A DNA stretch of 64,000 nt, taken from assembly GCA_963739995.1 (NCBI GenBank), contig CAVUCH010000026.1, positions 1-64,000 of the forward strand, written 5' to 3'. This stretch comes from CAVUCH01 sp963739995 (GTDB lineage Bacteria; Acidobacteriota; Vicinamibacteria; Vicinamibacterales; JAENWD01). Of this stretch, positions 19,663 to 28,626 are shown in pieces; within the stretch, counting starts at the first letter, position 1; every line of letters begins with the position of its first letter. A program made the position numbers and the translations under genes. The notes beneath the pieces are model-generated. The model saw nothing but the letters and a program-made list of their open reading frames with translations, was not told where the DNA came from and made no database searches.

Positions 19663-22287
19663 TTAAACGTCCAGGTTTTTTACATCCAGCGCGTTTTCTT
19701 CGATGAACCGACGGCGGGGCTCGACCTGATCGCCCATCAAGGTCGTGAACATCTGGTCGGCCTCCGCGTGATCCTCGGCGCGGACCTGGAGCAGCGTCCG
19801 CACTTCGGGCTTCATCGTGGTCTCCCACAGCTGTTCGGGATTCATCTCGCCGAGTCCCTTGTAGCGGTTCACCGCGAGGCCCTTCTTGCCTGCCGCGATG
19901 AAGAACTCGACGAGCGCCTCCACGTTCTCGATGCGCACGTTCTGGTCGTTGATGCTCGCGCGCGAGCGCACGCGCTCCGTCGGCTCTGCCGCGAGCTTGC
20001 TCATCGGGTCGAGAGGTGCGCCCCCGATAGCGGTATCGTCTGCGCCAGCTGCGTCCACCTCACCCTCGGCCTGCGGGTCTTCCCCACTGCCGATCGTCGA
20101 CACGATCATCGAACCCTGCAGCCGGTCGCTGATGTCCCGGTACGTCTGGGACAGGGCGCGGTATTCCGCCGTCGTCACGAACTCGCCGGTGACGTGCTGC
20201 CGTCGCGAGTAGCCATTATGGCGGTCTTCGACGAGCAATTGCAGGCTGTCGTGCTCCTCGTCGGCCTGTATGGTGATGGCGCGAAGCGGACTGCTCAACT
20301 CGGCGACCATCTGCTCGAGATTGTCGCGCTCGCTGAAGAAGTTGCGCTCGCGTACCTCCCGAGCGAGCAGGAACTCCACGATCTCACGTGCATACCCGCG
20401 CCGTTCGACGACCTGCATGTACTTGCGGTAGTTGATCAGCTTGTGCAGCAGCCGTTCGAGCTCCGGGCCCGACACCGGCGGAGCATCCTCACCGCCGAAG
20501 CGGACGGCACGCGACTCCGTCGCGCGCCGAATCAGATACGACTCGAGCTCGCGATCGTCCTTGATGTAGGTTTCGGACCGGCCGCGCTTGACACGATACA
20601 GCGGGGGCTGGGCTATGTAGATGTACCCATGGTCGATGAGCGCGGGCATCTGGCGGTAGAAGAACGTCAGCAGCAGCGTGCGGATATGTGAGCCGTCGAC
20701 GTCCGCGTCGGTCATCACGATGATCCGGTGATACCGCAGCTTCGTCAGATCGAAGTCCTCCGCACCGATACCGCTGCCGAGCGCCGCGATCATCGTCCGA
20801 ATCTCCTCGCTCCCCAGCATCTTGTCGAATCGGGCTTTCTCGACGTTCAGGATCTTGCCCTTGATCGGCAGGATCGCCTGGAACCGCCGATCGCGCCCCT
20901 GCTTGGCGGAGCCACCGGCGGACTCGCCCTCGACGATGTACAGCTCGCTGAGGGCGGGATCCCGTTCCTGGCAGTCGGCCAGCTTCCCGGGCAAGGTACT
21001 GCTGTCGAGCGCACCCTTGCGCCGGACGAGGTCGCGCGCCTTACGCGCCGCGTCGCGCGCGCGCGCCGCGTCCACGGCCTTCGAGATGATCTTCCTCGCA
21101 ACCGCCGGCGTCTCTTCGAGGTATGTCCCGAGCTTTTCGTTGACGATCTGCTCGACGATCCCCTTGACCTCCGTGTTGCCAAGCTTCGTCTTGGTCTGAC
21201 CTTCGAACTGGGGCTGCGGGATCTTCACGCTGATGATCGCGACGAGCCCCTCGCGGATGTCGTCGCCGCCGACGCTTTCCTTCAGGTCCTTCGCGAGGTT
21301 GTTCAACGCGGCGTACGCATTGATCGTCCGGGTCAACGCTGAACGGAAGCCGGAGAGGTGCGTACCGCCTTCATGGGTGTTGATGTTGTTGGCGAACGTG
21401 TAGACCGTCTCCGAATAGGCGTCGTTCCACTGCAGCGCAATCTCCACGTCAATCCGGTCCTTGTGCGCCTGCATGTAGATGGTCTGATCGTTCACGACCG
21501 CCTTGTTCTTGTTCAGGTGCGTCACGAACTCGCGGATCCCACCCTCGTAGTGGAACCGGTGGCTCTTCCCCTGATCCCGCTCATCGTCGAGGGTGATGGT
21601 CAGACCGCCGTTCAGGAACGCCAGTTCCCGGAGGCGCTGCGCAAGCGTGTCGAAACTGAACTCGGTCGACTCGAAAATCTGCTGATCGGGCTTGAACCGG
21701 ACCTTCGTGCCGCGCCGCTTCGTGGTTCCTGCCGTCTGCAGATCCGTCTGCGGCTGACCCCGCTGATAGCTCTGCTGGTAGACCTTTCCGTCACGCCAGA
21801 TCTCGAGATCGAGTTCTTCCGACAACGCGTTCACTACGGATACACCGACCCCATGCAGCCCGCCCGAGACCTTGTAGGCGTCGTTGTCGAACTTGCCGCC
21901 GGCGTGGAGAACCGTCAACACCACTTCGGCCGCCGACTTCCCGCTCTCATGCATGTCGACAGGAATGCCACGACCGTTGTCGATGACGGTCACCGAGTTG
22001 TCGATGTGGATCGTGACATTCACCAGGTCGCAGTAGCCGGCCAGAGCCTCGTCGATGGAGTTGTCCACGACCTCGTACACAAGGTGGTGCAGACCCGGTT
22101 CGCCCGTCGAGCCGATGTACATGGCTGGACGCTTGCGCACCGCTTCCAGGCCCTCCAGCACCTTGATCTTATCGGCACCGTAATTTCCATCAGACCCGTT
22201 GTGGTCCGCAGACACGAGCCCAGAATCGTCGAGGGAGACGGGCGGAGCGGAAGCGGGATCAGTCTTCAGTGGATCGACGTGCGACAC
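19663..22287 (-). CDS. gyrB: DNA gyrase subunit B
   Basis: The ATPase subunit of gyrase. The GHKL ATPase domain has LEGLEAVRKRPAMYIGST, VVDNSIDEALAG and GRGIPVDMHESG; the transducer and TOPRIM domains follow, with the TOPRIM Glu in YIVEGESAGGSAKQGRD and the acidic cluster in MTDADVDGSHI; the C-terminal block VNRYKGLGEMNPEQLWETTM is intact. At 874 residues it carries the long insert between TOPRIM and the C-terminus found in proteobacterial GyrB, plus an extra acidic, probably disordered segment (GEDPQAEGEVDAAGADD). The start at 22287 adds about 40 non-conserved residues before the ATPase domain. Confidence 0.97.
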   Translation of the reverse strand: MSHVDPLKTDPASAPPVSLDDSGLVSADHNGSDGNYGADKIKVLEGLEAVRKRPAMYIGSTGEPGLHHLVYEVVDNSIDEALAGYCDLVNVTIHIDNSVTVIDNGRGIPVDMHESGKSAAEVVLTVLHAGGKFDNDAYKVSGGLHGVGVSVVNALSEELDLEIWRDGKVYQQSYQRGQPQTDLQTAGTTKRRGTKVRFKPDQQIFESTEFSFDTLAQRLRELAFLNGGLTITLDDERDQGKSHRFHYEGGIREFVTHLNKNKAVVNDQTIYMQAHKDRIDVEIALQWNDAYSETVYTFANNINTHEGGTHLSGFRSALTRTINAYAALNNLAKDLKESVGGDDIREGLVAIISVKIPQPQFEGQTKTKLGNTEVKGIVEQIVNEKLGTYLEETPAVARKIISKAVDAARARDAARKARDLVRRKGALDSSTLPGKLADCQERDPALSELYIVEGESAGGSAKQGRDRRFQAILPIKGKILNVEKARFDKMLGSEEIRTMIAALGSGIGAEDFDLTKLRYHRIIVMTDADVDGSHIRTLLLTFFYRQMPALIDHGYIYIAQPPLYRVKRGRSETYIKDDRELESYLIRRATESRAVRFGGEDAPPVSGPELERLLHKLINYRKYMQVVERRGYAREIVEFLLAREVRERNFFSERDNLEQMVAELSSPLRAITIQADEEHDSLQLLVEDRHNGYSRRQHVTGEFVTTAEYRALSQTYRDISDRLQGSMIVSTIGSGEDPQAEGEVDAAGADDTAIGGAPLDPMSKLAAEPTERVRSRASINDQNVRIENVEALVEFFIAAGKKGLAVNRYKGLGEMNPEQLWETTMKPEVRTLLQVRAEDHAEADQMFTTLMGDQVEPRRRFIEENALDVKNLDV

Positions 22288-22320
22288 TCAGGATTCCTCG
22301 ATAGGTTCTACAGATGTTCA

Positions 22321-22377
22321 CAGCGCTTCGGGCGCTGCTCGCAGTTCAGCACACGAGGCAGGCGTGGCCGGCCACGC
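22321..22377. other. Two palindromes between dnaN and gyrB
   Basis: CAGCGC-TTCGG-GCGCTG (22321-22337) is a compact stem with a UUCG-type loop on the plus strand. GCGTGGCCGGCCACGC (22362-22377) is a perfect 16-base palindrome. They lie in the 111 bases between the dnaN stop and the gyrB start and may shape the transcript there; neither has a T-run. Confidence 0.4.
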
Positions 22378-22398
22378 GCTGGCGCAGCAGCGCGCCCC

Positions 22399-23508
22399 TC
22401 AAATGCGCATCGGCATGATCACGTAGGTGTATTCGTGACCCGCCGGCGGATTCACCGGGCGCATCAGCGCCTGGCTGACCTCGTCCTTCAACTCGAGTGC
22501 GACCGCGTCCGTCTCGACTACGCTCAGGAAGTCGAGGACGTATTGCGCGTTGAAGCAGATCTGCATGGCCGGTCCGCTGTACTCGATATTCAGCTGTTCC
22601 TTGGCCTCACCGAACTCCGGGCTGCTCGATGTGACCTCGACCTTGCCGCCTTCGATCAACAGCTTGACGGCCCGGGAGCGCTCGTTCGACAGGAGTGCGA
22701 CACGCTTGATGGCGCTCGTCACACGATCGCGCTCGAACTCGATACGCTTGTCGTTGCCCTTCGGAATCACGCGTTCGTACGCCGGGAACTGCCCGTCGAT
22801 CTTGCGGGAGATGAGCAGCCGCTCGCCGACCTGGAAGAACAGGTGGTTCTCCCCCTGTTCATAATGGATTGCTTCGTCTCCCTCGCCGAGCAGCCTCGAG
22901 AGTTCCATCAACGTCTTCTTCGGGAGGATGACCTTCAACTCCTCGGCCCGTTCAGCCGATTCGCGCGGGACGGTCACAAGGGCCAGCCGATGGCCATCGG
23001 TTGCAACGAGCGTCATATTCGCCGCTGTGAGCACCAGCTGGGCGCCGTTCAGGAAGTACCGCGTGTCTTCGCTCGTAATCGCGAACTGGGTGCGCGCCAC
23101 CATCTCGCGGAACACCTTCCCGGGGAGCGTCGCCACGCCGGTTCCCGCAGCGTCCGGCACCGTAGGGAAGTCCTCCCGAGGAAGCGTCTGCATCTTCGAG
23201 TCGAACCGGTCTGCCGCCACCGTGACCGTGGTGTTCTGATGCTCGATGCGCACATCCGTATCCGGCAGCGCCCGGACAATCTCGAAGAACTTCTTGGCCG
23301 GCAGGGTCAAGGATCCTGGCCGGGACACGGAGGCGGCACAACGGGTGCGTAGTCCGACCTCCAGGTCCGTCGCCAGCATCCGCACCTCATCACCCGACGC
23401 CTCCATCAGCACATTGGCCAGGATGGGGATGGTGTTCTTCCGCTCGACAATCCCCTGGAACAGCTGAAGTTCCCTCAGCAGGTCATTCTTGCGGACGACG
23501 AGTTCCAT
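22399..23508 (-). CDS. dnaN: DNA polymerase III sliding clamp (beta subunit)
   Basis: Ring-shaped processivity clamp for DNA polymerase III; it also binds polymerases and repair enzymes through its hydrophobic cleft. At 369 residues it has the standard length of three clamp domains. Typical segments are MELVVRKNDLLRELQLFQGIVERKNTIPILANVL at the start (first part shown in family alignments), LPKKTLMELSRLL in the middle and the C-terminal ending YVIMPMRI, part of the peptide-binding cleft. The ATG at 23508 starts the conserved first strand. It follows dnaA on the same strand, separated by 278 bases that contain DnaA-box-like sites, as in many bacterial origins. Confidence 0.97.
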   Translation of the reverse strand: MELVVRKNDLLRELQLFQGIVERKNTIPILANVLMEASGDEVRMLATDLEVGLRTRCAASVSRPGSLTLPAKKFFEIVRALPDTDVRIEHQNTTVTVAADRFDSKMQTLPREDFPTVPDAAGTGVATLPGKVFREMVARTQFAITSEDTRYFLNGAQLVLTAANMTLVATDGHRLALVTVPRESAERAEELKVILPKKTLMELSRLLGEGDEAIHYEQGENHLFFQVGERLLISRKIDGQFPAYERVIPKGNDKRIEFERDRVTSAIKRVALLSNERSRAVKLLIEGGKVEVTSSSPEFGEAKEQLNIEYSGPAMQICFNAQYVLDFLSVVETDAVALELKDEVSQALMRPVNPPAGHEYTYVIMPMRI

Positions 23509-23569
23509 GTGGTGCTGACCTCGCGGAAGTGAGGCGCCTGGCGCCCCGTGTTCCCTTGTACGAACGGAG

Positions 23570-23776
23570 AGGAAAAGAAGAACAAGAAATTATACTGAAA
23601 AGAGGTGCTGTTGAAAAGTATTTCGGCGAGCCTTAGTTCTTCTCCCTCTAGAACTTACGGTGCGACAGATCCTGTGGAGAACCCGTGGCCCGGCCAGCGC
23701 TGGACTGTGGGAATCGCGCGGCCGGCCGGACGCCCCCAGCCAGGCGAACGGGCGAGCTGTTGATACCTGTGGAAAA
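23570..23776. other. Possible second origin element: AT-rich tract and DnaA-box-like sites between dnaA and dnaN
   Basis: Positions 23571-23640 are AT-rich against a GC-rich genome (GAGGAAAAGAAGAACAAG, then AAATTATACTGAAAAG). TGTGGAAAA at 23768-23776 is the reverse complement of TTTTCCACA, one change from the DnaA consensus TTATCCACA; TGTGGAGAA at 23674-23682 is a weaker version. The AT-rich tract could be the unwinding element. Confidence 0.5.
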
Positions 23777-23786
23777 CTGCTCTGTG

Positions 23787-25133
23787 CTAGCGGAACGACT
23801 CGAGCAGGGTGTTGATGATGCTGTTGAAGTTCGAATCGCGCTTCCGCTGCTCCTCGACCTTCCGTACCGAGTGGATGACGGTCGAGTGGTGCTTCCCGCC
23901 AAAGCTCCGGCCGATCTCCGGCAACGATGCATGCGTGAGCGCCTTGCACAGGTACATCGCGACCTGTCGGGGAACGGTGACCGATTTCGCGTTGTTGCGG
24001 GATTTCAGGTCGATGACGCGCAGCCTGTAGAAATCCGCCACGAACTTCTGGATAACGTCGATGGTCACGGCCTTCTCATCGTGCCCGAGAACGTTCTTGA
24101 GGACCTCCTGGGCGAGCGGAAGCGTGATCTGCTGGCCCGTGAGCGAGGCGTAGGCAACGAGACGGATGAGCGATCCCTCGAGCTCCCGGACGTTGGACTT
24201 GATCTTCCCTGCGATGTAGATGGCGACACTGTCCGGCAGCGGGACGGCTTCGGCCTCGGCCTTTTTCTTCAGGATCGCCACCTTCGTCTCGAGGTCAGGC
24301 GGCTGAATGTCTGCGATCAGGCCCCACTCGAATCGTGAGCGCAGTCGTTCCTCGATGGCCTGGATCTCGTTGGGCGGACAGTCGCTGCTGAGCACAATCT
24401 GCTTCTGCGCGTCGTGGAGCGCATTGAACGTATGGAAGAACTCGTTCTGCGTCCCGTCCTTTCCCGCGATGAACTGGATGTCGTCAACGAGCAGCACGTC
24501 GACACTACGGTAGCGCTCACGGAAGTCCATCGACCGGTCATAGCGCATCGCGTTGATCATCTCGTTCATGAACCGCTCAGCCGAAATGTAGGTGAGTTTC
24601 GCACCCGCGAAGTGTTCCAGCACGTATCGGCCGATCGCGTGCATCAGGTGCGTCTTGCCGAGCCCGACGCCTCCATATACGAACAGCGGGTTGTACGAAC
24701 GGGAGGGCGTTTCGGCGACCGCACGGGCTGCCGCATGCGCAAATTGATTCGACGACCCGACGATGAACGTGTCGAACGTGTAGCGGGAATTCAGGCCGGA
24801 ACTGCCCGTAATCGGCGCGGGGACGAAATCCGTTGCCTGCTCGAGCTCGGCGGGTGTGACGTTGGGAACCTGCGGCTCGGGGGCGACCTCCGTCACGAAC
24901 TGAACTACTCGCGCTTTGCCGAGCTCGTTCAGCGCCTCCGCGATGACGCCCGCGTAGTGCTTCCCCAGCCAGTCCCTGAAAACGGCGTTGGGAACCCGCA
25001 CCAGCAACTCGTCCCCGTGGTCCACGACAAAGGTCGTCGGCTTGAACCAGGTGTAGAAGCTGTGCCGATTGACCTTGTTTTCGATCCGGGTCAGGACCTG
25101 GTCCCAAATATCCCCTGTCACCATCGTCTTCAT
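23787..25133 (-). CDS. dnaA: Chromosomal replication initiator DnaA
   Basis: Origin-binding AAA+ ATPase that opens oriC and loads the helicase. Domain I (about 1-85) starts with IWDQVLTRIENKVNRHSFYTWF; a short linker follows; domain III has the Walker A GGVGLGKTHLMHAIG, Walker B VDVLLVDDIQFIAGKD and a sensor/arginine-finger region; domain IV ends with the DNA-binding signature HASLPEIGRSFGGKHHSTVIHSV. Length 448. The ATG at 25133 gives MKTMVTGDIWDQV. It diverges from rpmH across a 486-base region with a cluster of DnaA boxes, which suggests self-regulation by DnaA (inference). Confidence 0.98.
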   Translation of the reverse strand: MKTMVTGDIWDQVLTRIENKVNRHSFYTWFKPTTFVVDHGDELLVRVPNAVFRDWLGKHYAGVIAEALNELGKARVVQFVTEVAPEPQVPNVTPAELEQATDFVPAPITGSSGLNSRYTFDTFIVGSSNQFAHAAARAVAETPSRSYNPLFVYGGVGLGKTHLMHAIGRYVLEHFAGAKLTYISAERFMNEMINAMRYDRSMDFRERYRSVDVLLVDDIQFIAGKDGTQNEFFHTFNALHDAQKQIVLSSDCPPNEIQAIEERLRSRFEWGLIADIQPPDLETKVAILKKKAEAEAVPLPDSVAIYIAGKIKSNVRELEGSLIRLVAYASLTGQQITLPLAQEVLKNVLGHDEKAVTIDVIQKFVADFYRLRVIDLKSRNNAKSVTVPRQVAMYLCKALTHASLPEIGRSFGGKHHSTVIHSVRKVEEQRKRDSNFNSIINTLLESFR

Positions 25134-25619
25134 TCCAAAGCAGCCAAAACACTGGTGAGCTGGCGACTTTCGCCTCGGCTATCGGCAGCGAGGACGCGAT
25201 GTCTGGTGTCCAACGTGGCTCCAAGCCCGGAAAAACAAGGCCCGCAAACCCTTTCGCCATGCGGGAATACCGGCAAAATCAGCCTCCGGCCGATCGGCTC
25301 GACATCGATCACCCGGTTTTCCACAGTTTTTTCCACAGTTGTGGAAAACCTGGCGGAGACCTCAAACCTTGCGGGGGCCGTCATGTGAGAGCGCTGGATT
25401 CTCGCGCGGCGGGAGGACGACTCTAACACACCCGAGGCCCCTCTGCGACAGAGGGTCGATGCACTGGGAAAATCTTGCCGGCACGGACCTCGTCCCCGCG
25501 GAGAGGGGCGCCTGGTCCCCGCGCGTTGACACGCGTGGAACGGCTTGATTACCATTGTCAGTTCACCATGGTCGCGGAGCGTTGCAGCGCGCCCTTCGAC
25601 CCAGAATCCGGGTTACTCC
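25134..25619. other. Intergenic oriC candidate between dnaA and rpmH
   Basis: This 486-base gap holds three copies of TTTTCCACA, one mismatch from the DnaA consensus: 25317-25325 and 25329-25337 on the plus strand and 25340-25348 on the minus strand, all within 32 bases. The gene order around it (dnaN-dnaA on one side, rpmH-rnpA-yidD-yidC-jag-mnmE-mnmG-rsmG-parAB on the other) is the textbook origin arrangement. Apart from these boxes and an rpmH promoter I see no further structure and no obvious AT-rich tract within it. Confidence 0.7.
25526..25555 (+). promoter_or_regulatory. Candidate sigma-70 promoter for rpmH
   Basis: TTGACA at 25526-25531 and TACCAT at 25550-25555 are separated by 18 bases. 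The -35 element is perfect and the -10 matches four of six. The rpmH ATG follows 65 bases later. Confidence 0.5.
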
Positions 25620-25766
25620 ATGAAGCGTACTTTTCAGCCGAACAACCGCCGGCGTCGCCGCACTCACGGCTTCCTGGTTCGCATGAGCACGAAGAATGGG
25701 CGCCTCGTGCTGAAACGGCGCCGTGCAAAAGGCCGAAAGCGCCTCAGCGTGTCGTCACCGCGATAA
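25620..25766 (+). CDS. rpmH: 50S ribosomal protein L34
   Basis: A 48-residue, very basic ribosomal protein of the large subunit. MKRTFQPNNRRRRRTHGF and the following LVRMSTKNGRLVLKRRRAKGRKRLS are an almost complete match to the family consensus. The ATG at 25620 is certain; the frame is open further upstream but is not conserved. The tail SVSSPR is slightly longer than the usual end. It heads the rpmH-rnpA-yidD-yidC-jag operon. Confidence 0.97.
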   Translation: MKRTFQPNNRRRRRTHGFLVRMSTKNGRLVLKRRRAKGRKRLSVSSPR

Positions 25767-25794
25767 CACGGGCGCGGCCCAGAGGCCAGTGCCC

Positions 25795-26148
25795 ATGGAT
25801 CACCGCTTTCGCGCGGGCAGCCACATTCGCCGCCGTCCCGAGTTTCAGCACGTGTACGAAACCGGCACGAGGCTGCATGGCCGGTTCATGACGGTGTTCG
25901 TCCTGCCGCGGGCCGACGGCCGGACGCGGCTCGGGATTGCCGCGACGAAGAAACTCGGTGGCGCGGTCGTCCGCAATCGCGCCAAACGCCTGGTGCGGGA
26001 AGTATTCCGGCAGCACGCAAACCCCTCGGGTCTGGACATCGTGGTGGTACCGCGCTCGGCACTCCTCGACGCCCCCATCCGCGCTATTGAGTCTGACTAT
26101 GCGAGCTGCGTGGACCGCCGCGCGCGCCGGACACGACCACCGTCTTGA
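25795..26148 (+). CDS. rnpA: Ribonuclease P protein component
   Basis: Protein subunit that helps RNase P RNA bind the 5' leader of pre-tRNA. The sequence from MDHRFRAGSHIRRRPEFQHVY onward matches the family, with the conserved basic helix RNRAKRLVREVFR at about residues 60-72 and IVVVPRSAL following. I use the ATG at 25795 (117 residues); the frame is open 24 codons earlier but overlaps the rpmH end with unlikely sequence. It follows rpmH by 28 bases. Confidence 0.93.
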   Translation: MDHRFRAGSHIRRRPEFQHVYETGTRLHGRFMTVFVLPRADGRTRLGIAATKKLGGAVVRNRAKRLVREVFRQHANPSGLDIVVVPRSALLDAPIRAIESDYASCVDRRARRTRPPS

Positions 26149-26155
26149 GGCGGGC

Positions 26156-26380
26156 GTGACGGCTCGGGCTGCGCTGATTGTGCTCAGCGGCTACAAGCTG
26201 CTGCTATCCCCGGTGTTCGCCGGTTCCTGTCGTTTCACACCGTCCTGCTCGACATATATGGCCGGCGCCATTCGAGAGCACGGCGCCCTTCGTGGCGCGT
26301 GGCTGGGCGTGCGGCGGCTCTTGCGGTGTCATCCATTCGGTGGTCACGGGTTCGATCCGGTTCCGCCGACTCGACCCTGA
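26156..26380 (+). CDS. yidD: Membrane protein insertion efficiency factor YidD
   Basis: A short, membrane-associated amphipathic protein proposed to help YidC insert membrane proteins. Conserved features are the LSGYKLLLSP opening, the CRFTPSCSTYMAGAIREHG core with two Cys, and the RLLRCHPFGGHGFDPVP ending. I choose the GTG at 26156 (74 residues), because it puts the conserved block at the usual distance; an in-frame ATG at 26099 would overlap rnpA by 50 bases. It ends five bases before the yidC ATG. Confidence 0.88.
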   Translation: MTARAALIVLSGYKLLLSPVFAGSCRFTPSCSTYMAGAIREHGALRGAWLGVRRLLRCHPFGGHGFDPVPPTRP

Positions 26381-26385
26381 AATTC

Positions 26386-28146
26386 ATGGAAAAACGCGTT
26401 CTCCTCGCCGTGTTTCTGTCATTCCTGGTGTTGTACGGGTACCAGGCACTGTTCCCCCCGCCCAAGCCACTGCCAGCCGGCACGTCGCAGGCTGCCAGAC
26501 CGGGGGCTGGAGCAGCAGCCCCCGGGGTTCCGGGAACCACCCCCCCGGTGTCGCCGCCTCCTGCAGCCGCTCCCGTCGCACCCGTTTCCGCCGCAGGTTC
26601 GCCCGAAGCCCTGGTGACGGAAGAAAGGGAGCGAACCGTCACGGTCGACACGGCCGATGTCACGGCGGTGTTCACGAACCGCGGGGCGCAGATTCTCAGC
26701 TGGCGGCTGAAGCACTACAACGACGATCACGGCCGGCCGGTGGATCTTGTTCCCGCGGGTCTCCCGCGTGATACGCCTCGGCCGTTTTCGCTCCGGGCGG
26801 AAGATCCCGCGATCACGGCCCGGCTGAACTCGGCGTTCTACAAGGCGACGGATGGTGGAGCCGCCGCGCCGGATCGCATCCAGGTGACGACTCCGCTCAG
26901 TCTCTCCTTCGAGTTCCAGGACGCCGACGGCTTGCACGCGCGGAAGGTGTTTCAGTTCCAGCCGCAGGGCTACATCCTCACGTATAGGTCCGAGATGCGG
27001 AGCCGTCTGCGGGTGTTGAACCCGGTCGTGCTCTGGGGGCCTGGCCTTGGTGACACGGTGCACGTTGCCGGCGAGAAGAGCTCCTTCACGACCTATGTGC
27101 AGAGCCCGCAGCCGATCCTCATGAAGGACGGCAAGGTCGAGCGGATCGCCATCCCGCAGCAGCAGCCCAGCCATCAGGGCACGTTCCCGTTCGCCGGGGT
27201 CGACGACCACTACTTCATCGCGATGGCCGTCCAGCCAGGGCCTGCGCGGGTGCAATACGCGACGGTGCGCGAATCGCTGCCCGGCGAACCCGGGCGACAG
27301 CGCGACATGGTGGCGTGGGAGGTGCTCTTCGCCAAGCCTCCCGAGAACGCGCGGTTCTTCTACGGCCCGAAAGACTTCGACGTGCTGGCGAGCGTCGATC
27401 GAACCCTCGTCAAGGTCATCCACTTCGGCATCTGGGACTTTCTCGCCGTGCCGCTGCTGCGTGCGCTCCAGTGGATCCACGGGTACATCGGGAACTACGG
27501 GTGGTCGATCATCATCCTGACAGTCCTGATCAACCTGGTCATGTTCCCGCTGCGCCACAAGAGCGTGGTGTCGATGCGGCGGATGCAGGAACTCCAGCCC
27601 CAGATCAAAGCGATCCAGGAACGGTACGCCAAGATGAAGGTGACCGATCCCGAGCGCCAGAAGATGCAGGCGGAGACGATGGCGCTGTACAAGGAGAAGG
27701 GGGTCAACCCCGCGAGCGGATGCCTGCCCATGCTGCTCACGATGCCGGTGCTGTTCGCGTTCTACTCGCTGCTGTCGGTTGCCATTGAGATGCGCGGCGC
27801 GCCGTTTGCTCTCTGGATCAGGGACTTGTCCACGCATGATCCGCTCTACATCACGCCGCTCATCATGGGCGCAACGATGTTCCTGCAGCAGAAGATGACG
27901 CCGATCGCCGATCCGGCGCAGGCGAAGGTGATGATGCTGACGCCGTTCATGTTCCTGTTCTTCTTCCTGTGGGCACCGAGCGGGCTGGTCGTCTACTGGA
28001 CGGTGAGCAACCTGCTCGGCATCGGTCAGCAGTTCGCCACCAATCGCATGATCGGAGCGCCGGTGGTGAAGCAGGTCCGCCCGCCTGCGGAGCGCCGGAT
28101 GAAGACTGCCGGAGCGGGCCGGTCCGAAGACGCACGCAAAGCCTGA
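26386..28146 (+). CDS. yidC: Membrane protein insertase YidC
   Basis: Inserts and folds inner-membrane proteins with or without SecYEG. The Gram-negative architecture is clear: an N-terminal helix (KRVLLAVFLSFLVLYGYQALF), a Pro/Ala-rich linker, a large periplasmic beta-domain (about 80-350), then the conserved five-helix insertase core beginning GYIGNYGWSIIILTVLINLV, with the cytosolic hairpin MRRMQELQPQIKAIQERY and the NPASGCLPMLLTMPVLFAFY block. Length 586. The ATG at 26386 is chosen because the open frame before it overlaps yidD. The periplasmic domain supports a diderm host. Confidence 0.96.
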   Translation: MEKRVLLAVFLSFLVLYGYQALFPPPKPLPAGTSQAARPGAGAAAPGVPGTTPPVSPPPAAAPVAPVSAAGSPEALVTEERERTVTVDTADVTAVFTNRGAQILSWRLKHYNDDHGRPVDLVPAGLPRDTPRPFSLRAEDPAITARLNSAFYKATDGGAAAPDRIQVTTPLSLSFEFQDADGLHARKVFQFQPQGYILTYRSEMRSRLRVLNPVVLWGPGLGDTVHVAGEKSSFTTYVQSPQPILMKDGKVERIAIPQQQPSHQGTFPFAGVDDHYFIAMAVQPGPARVQYATVRESLPGEPGRQRDMVAWEVLFAKPPENARFFYGPKDFDVLASVDRTLVKVIHFGIWDFLAVPLLRALQWIHGYIGNYGWSIIILTVLINLVMFPLRHKSVVSMRRMQELQPQIKAIQERYAKMKVTDPERQKMQAETMALYKEKGVNPASGCLPMLLTMPVLFAFYSLLSVAIEMRGAPFALWIRDLSTHDPLYITPLIMGATMFLQQKMTPIADPAQAKVMMLTPFMFLFFFLWAPSGLVVYWTVSNLLGIGQQFATNRMIGAPVVKQVRPPAERRMKTAGAGRSEDARKA

Positions 28147-28154
28147 GGCGACGT

Positions 28155-28604
28155 ATGAGCACAGACATCCGCGAGGACCTGGCGACGTTTCTCCAGGAGC
28201 TGACCGCGGCGATGGGCGTGCCGCTGACTGCGGCGGTGAGCGAATCGGGAGAGACCTATCGCATCGACCTCCAGGGGGACGGGGGCGAACTGCTGCTCTC
28301 GCAGCGTGGCGAGCCGCTGAAGGCGCTCCAGCACATTGTCAGCACGGCGTTCCGCCGGCAGCTCGGAGAGGAAGGGCGCGTGCTGGTCGATTGCCAGCAC
28401 TTCCGTCGCGACAAGGACAACGAGCTGCAGCAGATGGCGCGGTTCCTCGCCAGCAAGGCCGTCCGTACCGGGGCGCCACAGGAGATTGGCCCGCTCAACG
28501 CGTACGAGCGCCGCATCGTGCATCTCGCCGTCGCCGAGGAAGGCGCCAGCTCCGAGAGTGTCGGGGACGCGGCGGTCAAGACGGTCATCATCAGCCCGAA
28601 GTAG
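28155..28604 (+). CDS. Jag/KhpB-like KH-R3H RNA-binding protein, short form
   Basis: A 149-residue RNA-binding protein with a KH domain followed by R3H. The R3H end is clear (ELQQMARFLASKAVRTG, then AYERRIVHLAVAEE with the R-x-x-x-H pattern). Two differences from full Jag/KhpB are notable: the N-terminal Jag-N domain is missing, and the KH loop reads LLSQRGE where the family has a GxxG loop (LIGKRGE), so RNA contact through KH may be weakened. Its place directly after yidC is the conserved one. The start ATG at 28155 lies eight bases after the yidC stop. Confidence 0.88.
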   Translation: MSTDIREDLATFLQELTAAMGVPLTAAVSESGETYRIDLQGDGGELLLSQRGEPLKALQHIVSTAFRRQLGEEGRVLVDCQHFRRDKDNELQQMARFLASKAVRTGAPQEIGPLNAYERRIVHLAVAEEGASSESVGDAAVKTVIISPK

Positions 28605-28626
28605 CCCGCGCGCGGGCCGCTGCCCA

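Noticed and set aside
16710..19706. A 998-codon open frame on the plus strand over gyrA
   Set aside because: Antisense shadow of gyrA; its sequence is rich in Asp/His/Arg repeats mirroring gyrA codons and has no domain.
21358..23352. A 664-codon plus-strand frame over gyrB and dnaN
   Set aside because: Antisense of two conserved genes, with no domain of its own.
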